Below are positions 13,229 through 16,779 of a stretch of 16,779 nt of DNA, one piece after another; position 1 is the first letter of the stretch; every line of letters begins with the position of its first letter. Source of the DNA: Gammaproteobacteria bacterium (GTDB lineage Bacteria > Pseudomonadota > Gammaproteobacteria > Arenicellales > JAOTYS01); NCBI GenBank assembly GCA_029861795.1, contig JAOTYS010000046.1, forward strand, positions 1 through 16,779. Reading direction: 5' to 3'. The notes beneath the pieces are model-generated. The model worked only from the letters and a program-made list of their open reading frames with translations. It made no database searches and was not told the DNA's origin. The position numbers and the translations under genes are program-made.

Positions 13229-14794
13229 TCAACTCGACTGCGCCCTACCCCGCATCCAGCCGATCACTACTAAGCAAATAGAGATCACCAATACCGGAAC
13301 GTTGCCAAAGCGGGCAAAGGGGGTCGTCCCTACCATCGGCCGTACATCTCCCTCAAGCACCATGGTCTCAAACTGCGCCGACGCCACAACCACTTGGCCG
13401 CGGTGATCAATTACTGCGGAAATACCCGTGTTGGCAGCGCGAAGCATTGGGCGCCCAGTCTCCAACGCACGCATGCGCGCAATCTGCAAGCGTTGGTGTG
13501 GCGCTAGCGAATCTCCAAACCATCCATCTTCGCTGACATTGACCAACATCGTGGCGTCCGGAAGAGACCGTAACACCTCATCTGTAAACGCGTCCTCATA
13601 GCAGATGGTTATCCCTATTGGTTGGCCTGCGGCCATAAGCCTTGTCTGCTCGTTGTCCCACGGTGAGAAATCCGCCATGGGAATATCCAGGTAAGCAATG
13701 ATCCATCCGAATAGCGGTTTCCAGGGCAGATACTCGCCGAAGGGAACCAGATGGTGCTTACGATAAAAGCGCTCCCGGTCAGTGGTTGCAACAACACTAT
13801 TGTAATAGACTAGGTTGGAATCAATGCTTACACGCTCGAGCACCCCTAATATGTAATCGGCTGGGTGCCGATTGAGCGTGTCCCAAAACCCCTCGGACAA
13901 TTCATCGACGTAGTAGGGCGCGGCTGACTCCGGCCATACAATCAGATCAGCGTCTACATAAGGCGCGCTCATCTCTACATATCTGCTCAATATCTCAGGG
14001 CGCCGCGCCTGATCCCACTTATCTTCTAAGGGCACGTTGCCCTGAATTAACGCAACGCTCAGTTCTTTTCCCTCGGGCTCCACCCAATCCACTCTTCCGG
14101 CTGACCCAAACAACGCCCACAAGCCTATCAGGATCAGCGCGCAGGGTGCGCCATAACGTCGAGGGGAACGTAACAGCAGCGCAACAGCTCCTGCACTGAC
14201 CGCCACAGCAAGCCCCACTCCGTAGACCCCGATCCAGGGTGCTGCTGCACCCAGCGGATAACCCACCTGGCTGTAACCAAGGCTCATCCAGGGAAAGCCA
14301 GTCAAAAGCCAACTACGAACCCATTCCATCAGCACCCACACAGCCGGAATGACTAATACACTTTGGACCACCACTTGATCTCGACACAGCAGTCCCTGCA
14401 ATAGTCCCGCCAGCGCTGGGATGCCGGCCAACAGCACGGTGAATCCCGCGACCGCCACACTCGCCAATACCGGAGGCATGTTGCCGAAGTTATGCAGACT
14501 GACGTAAACCCAGGACACCCCAAAACCGAACATCCCTAGGCCAAACAGAAAGCCACGAAGCATCGCCCGAGCAGGGGTCACGTCAATCCAACAAACGAAC
14601 AACAGCGCTGGCGCAAGAACCCCTAACGGAAACAGTCCGAACGGTGCAAAGGCGAGGGGCGTAACAAGCCCCGCCACAACTGCGATCAAATGACCCACGA
14701 TCGGACTGTTGTTTGGGGTCATGCTGACCATGTCTGGACTTAGCCGCGGTGACAGGCTGTGGGATGCAGACGAGTCGACCGTTCGTCTATGCAC
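13229..14794 (-). CDS. lnt: Lnt, apolipoprotein N-acyltransferase
   Basis: Lnt adds the third acyl chain to the N-terminal cysteine of lipoproteins in the inner membrane, needed for Lol-dependent sorting to the outer membrane. The 521-residue protein (E. coli 512) has about six to seven N-terminal membrane helices (about 33-230) and a nitrilase-fold periplasmic domain (about 245-490). The catalytic triad is E289 (VWPESAAPY), K346 (YRKHHLVPFGEYLP) and C398 (ITICYED), matching E. coli E267, K335 and C387. SEDGWFGDSLAP (421-432) is also conserved. The frame opens with GTG at 14794, 16 bp after the corC stop; M22 and M25 are alternatives, and the first roughly 25 residues look unlike the family N-terminus, so the true start may be one of these. 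Confidence 0.95.
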   Translation of the reverse strand: MHRRTVDSSASHSLSPRLSPDMVSMTPNNSPIVGHLIAVVAGLVTPLAFAPFGLFPLGVLAPALLFVCWIDVTPARAMLRGFLFGLGMFGFGVSWVYVSLHNFGNMPPVLASVAVAGFTVLLAGIPALAGLLQGLLCRDQVVVQSVLVIPAVWVLMEWVRSWLLTGFPWMSLGYSQVGYPLGAAAPWIGVYGVGLAVAVSAGAVALLLRSPRRYGAPCALILIGLWALFGSAGRVDWVEPEGKELSVALIQGNVPLEDKWDQARRPEILSRYVEMSAPYVDADLIVWPESAAPYYVDELSEGFWDTLNRHPADYILGVLERVSIDSNLVYYNSVVATTDRERFYRKHHLVPFGEYLPWKPLFGWIIAYLDIPMADFSPWDNEQTRLMAAGQPIGITICYEDAFTDEVLRSLPDATMLVNVSEDGWFGDSLAPHQRLQIARMRALETGRPMLRAANTGISAVIDHRGQVVVASAQFETMVLEGDVRPMVGTTPFARFGNVPVLVISICLVVIGWMRGRAQSS

Positions 14795-14810
14795 TGAACT
14801 CGTGGGGTGG

Positions 14811-15650
14811 TCAATTTTGGCGGGTCATCTTGACGAGATGAACACGACGACTATCCGCATTCAAAACCTCGAAACGTAGTTCCCCAATTTCCGCCACTTC
14901 TCCGCGCATCGGCACATGACCCAGGTTGTTAATGATCAAACCACCAACGGTGTCTATTTCTTCTGGGTCAAAATCAGTATTAAAGCGCTCGTTGAAATCC
15001 TGTAACGGCAGCAGGGCTTTTATGATGAACTCATGATCACCTCGTTCCATAACCATGCTCGCCTCTTCATCGATGTCGTGTTCGTCTTCAATGTCTCCGA
15101 CGATTTGCTCGATCACATCTTCGATGGTGACCAGTCCCGCCACGCCGCCGTACTCGTCGACCACAATAGCCATATGATTTCGGTTGGCACGGAATTCACC
15201 CAAGAGAACATTGAGGCGCTTGCTCTCAGGAACAAAGACGGCCGGTCTTAACAGGTCACGCATGTTGAAATGGTCCGTGTCGCCTTCGAAGTAGCGGAGC
15301 AAATCCTTGGCAAGCATGATTCCTACGACTTTGTCGCGGTCGTCATCGATGGTGGGAAATCGGGAGTGGGCCGATTCGATCACCAGCGGCAAAAACTCCT
15401 CTGGCGCTGCGTTGCGGTCAACCACAACCATTTTAGATCGGGCCACCATGATGTCCCGTGCGCGCAACTCCGAGACCTGAAACACTCGCTCGATCATGTC
15501 TAATGAATCCTGATCGAGTAAATTTCGTTGCTGCGCCTGGCGCAACACTTCCAGTAATTCTTCTTGTGTGACCGGCTTGCGTCGTATCAGTCGAGCTAGC
15601 TTTTCCACCCAGCCAGTGATGGGCTGTGGGCTAGCCTGGTTACGAGTCAT
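14811..15650 (-). CDS. corC: CorC/YbeX, CBS-domain magnesium and cobalt efflux-associated protein
   Basis: This 279-residue soluble protein (E. coli YbeX 292) has two CBS domains (about 65-120 and 135-187, with the typical VVDEYGGVAGLVTIEDVIE at 163-181) and a C-terminal CorC_HlyC domain (about 200-277, with DTVGGLI and HVPMRG). In Salmonella CorC was implicated in Mg2+ and Co2+ efflux together with CorA; in E. coli YbeX is linked to ribosome biology and Mg2+ as well. The gene overlaps the end of ybeY by 11 bp and is followed by lnt, the conserved ybeZ-ybeY-ybeX-lnt order. It lacks the membrane DUF21 domain of full-length CorB-type proteins, as expected for YbeX. Confidence 0.94.
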   Translation of the reverse strand: MTRNQASPQPITGWVEKLARLIRRKPVTQEELLEVLRQAQQRNLLDQDSLDMIERVFQVSELRARDIMVARSKMVVVDRNAAPEEFLPLVIESAHSRFPTIDDDRDKVVGIMLAKDLLRYFEGDTDHFNMRDLLRPAVFVPESKRLNVLLGEFRANRNHMAIVVDEYGGVAGLVTIEDVIEQIVGDIEDEHDIDEEASMVMERGDHEFIIKALLPLQDFNERFNTDFDPEEIDTVGGLIINNLGHVPMRGEVAEIGELRFEVLNADSRRVHLVKMTRQN

Positions 15651-16101
15651 TCGCAGCGCTCAACGGTTCAACTAGCCCCAGTTGAGTCAAGAGACGCATC
15701 TCCATTGCCTCCATCGCGGCGGCATCTTGATCCGTTTGGTGATCTAGGCCGCAGAGGTGCAACACACCGTGGATCACCATATGTGCCCATCGCGTATTTA
15801 AAGGCACCGAATATTCACTCGACTCCTTGATAACCAGTGGAGCGCAAATGACGACGTCGCCGAGAATGTTAGTGTTGACCTCGGGGGGATCTTCGAAAGG
15901 GAACGACAAAACATTGGTGGGAAAATTCTTGTGACGGTATCTTCGATTGAGCTCAGCGCCTTCTTGCTCGTCGACGATCCTCACCGTCAACTCGACACCA
16001 GTACGCCCTGTTTCGGCCAATGCTGCATCCACCCAGGCGATAACAACTGGCGCATGGGGCACCTTACACGTCGAGACATTCTGCACCTGAGTATGCGTCA
16101 T
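15640..16101 (-). CDS. ybeY: YbeY, endoribonuclease for rRNA maturation
   Basis: YbeY is a zinc-dependent single-strand RNase needed for 16S rRNA 3' end maturation and ribosome quality control. The 153-residue protein (E. coli 155) carries the metal-binding motif [11 protein letters not shown] with H111, H115 and H121. It also has the conserved [19 protein letters not shown] region (52-70), where R56 corresponds to the catalytically important arginine R59 of E. coli. Its ATG overlaps the phoH stop (ATGA, 16098-16101) and its end overlaps corC by 11 bp, so the cluster is tightly coupled. Confidence 0.96.
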   Translation of the reverse strand: MTHTQVQNVSTCKVPHAPVVIAWVDAALAETGRTGVELTVRIVDEQEGAELNRRYRHKNFPTNVLSFPFEDPPEVNTNILGDVVICAPLVIKESSEYSVPLNTRWAHMVIHGVLHLCGLDHQTDQDAAAMEAMEMRLLTQLGLVEPLSAANDS

Positions 16102-16779
16102 TCACCGGGCTCAGCATCGCTATGCGCTTCGTAGGCCTCAACAATCCGCTGCACTAATGGGTGCCTGACCACGTCTTGAGGCTTGAAATGAGTTACGCTA
16201 ATACCTTCGATTCCCTCCAGGATGTTTCTCGCATGTTTCAATCCAGACGCACAGCTGCGCGGAAGATCAGTTTGAGTGACGTCCCCAGTCACCACCGCCT
16301 TTGAGCCAAATCCTATGCGTGTTAGAAACATTTTCATCTGCTCTACTGTGGTGTTCTGGGCTTCGTCGAGGATCACGAATGCTTCATTGAGGGTACGACC
16401 GCGCATATAAGCCAGTGGTGCCAGCTCTATGATGTTGCGATCCATAAGCTTTGCCACTCTGTCGAAGCCAAGCAGTTCATACAAGGCGTCGTAGAGAGGT
16501 CGTAGATACGGATCCACCTTTTGCCCAATATCTCCCGGGAGAAAGCCCAGGCGTTCCCCGGCCTCCACCGCAGGCCTAACCAACACGATGCGGCTCACTC
16601 GATCCTCTTCAAGGGCATGGGTCGCGCATGCCACTGCGAGGTAGGTCTTGCCTGTGCCAGCGGGACCGATACCGAAATTGATATCGTTGCTCACAATATT
16701 CTGTAAATATCGACGTTGACGCGCGTTCTGCGGACGAACCTGCGATTTGCAGGTGCGTATGACCAACTCATTGTCACCG
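16098..16779 (-). CDS. ybeZ: PhoH-family ATPase YbeZ, C-terminal part
   Basis: The gene enters from the right edge: the frame stays open to position 16779, so about 227 C-terminal codons are visible and the true start lies outside. A TTG at 16764-16766 is in frame but should not be taken as the start, because the upstream codons (GDNE) continue the usual protein. The NTPase core has Walker A GPAGTGKT (encoded at about 16644-16667), the conserved [17 protein letters not shown] and [11 protein letters not shown] segments, Walker [11 protein letters not shown], and [10 protein letters not shown]. YbeZ is thought to act with YbeY on RNA and ribosomes; its exact activity is not settled. The neighbour ybeY confirms the assignment over other PhoH-type proteins. 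Confidence 0.95.
   Translation of the reverse strand, partial: GDNELVIRTCKSQVRPQNARQRRYLQNIVSNDINFGIGPAGTGKTYLAVACATHALEEDRVSRIVLVRPAVEAGERLGFLPGDIGQKVDPYLRPLYDALYELLGFDRVAKLMDRNIIELAPLAYMRGRTLNEAFVILDEAQNTTVEQMKMFLTRIGFGSKAVVTGDVTQTDLPRSCASGLKHARNILEGIEGISVTHFKPQDVVRHPLVQRIVEAYEAHSDAEPGE

Noticed and set aside
16764..16766. TTG as the start of the PhoH-family gene
   Set aside because: The frame stays open to the window edge, and the upstream residues fit the middle of a YbeZ protein, so the true start is outside.

Overview
The window is ordinary gammaproteobacterial chromosome (roughly 50-55% GC by eye). It carries cell-envelope, nitrogen-PTS and RNA-processing genes in a layout close to the E. 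coli yrb/rpoN region. The species cannot be named from this sequence. The extension beyond E. coli, with a short-type enzyme I gene and then mgtE, recalls Xanthomonas-like and purple-sulfur-type gammaproteobacteria. No mobile element, CRISPR array, tRNA, rRNA or phage gene was seen.

Layout. (1) Positions 1-1807, minus strand: mlaF-mlaE-mlaD (mlaD cut by the window edge), the inner-membrane ABC machinery for retrograde phospholipid transport. (2) Positions 1808-2111: a divergent intergenic region with a perfect 14-bp palindrome and a competing longer stem. (3) Positions 2112-6041, plus strand: yrbG (CaCA antiporter), kdsD (arabinose-5-phosphate isomerase for KDO), lptC, lptA, lptB (LPS export). 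kdsC, which sits between kdsD and lptC in E. coli, is absent, and LptC is short at its C-terminus. (4) Positions 6266-11790, plus strand: rpoN (sigma-54), hpf (ribosome hibernation), ptsN (EIIA-Ntr), rapZ, an HPr gene and a short-type enzyme I gene without a GAF domain. Non-coding gaps of 116 and 185 bp lie where some relatives carry hprK and a mannose-type EIIA gene. The second gap contains two tandem perfect hairpins. (5) Positions 11869-13209, plus: mgtE magnesium channel. (6) Positions 13229-16779, minus strand, convergent with mgtE: ybeZ/phoH (cut by the right edge), ybeY, corC/ybeX and lnt, in the same order as E. coli ybeZ-ybeY-ybeX-lnt.

How it fits together. Mla, Lpt, KdsD and Lnt all build or maintain the asymmetric outer membrane: phospholipid removal, LPS synthesis and export, and lipoprotein acylation. 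RpoN, PtsN, HPr, EI and RapZ form the nitrogen-related regulatory phosphorelay. Hpf, YbeY and the PhoH-like ATPase act on ribosomes and RNA. MgtE and CorC are both linked to magnesium. I found no convincing undescribed system. The points most worth checking are the missing kdsC, the truncated LptC, the rewired PTS gaps and two unexplained palindromic intergenic elements.
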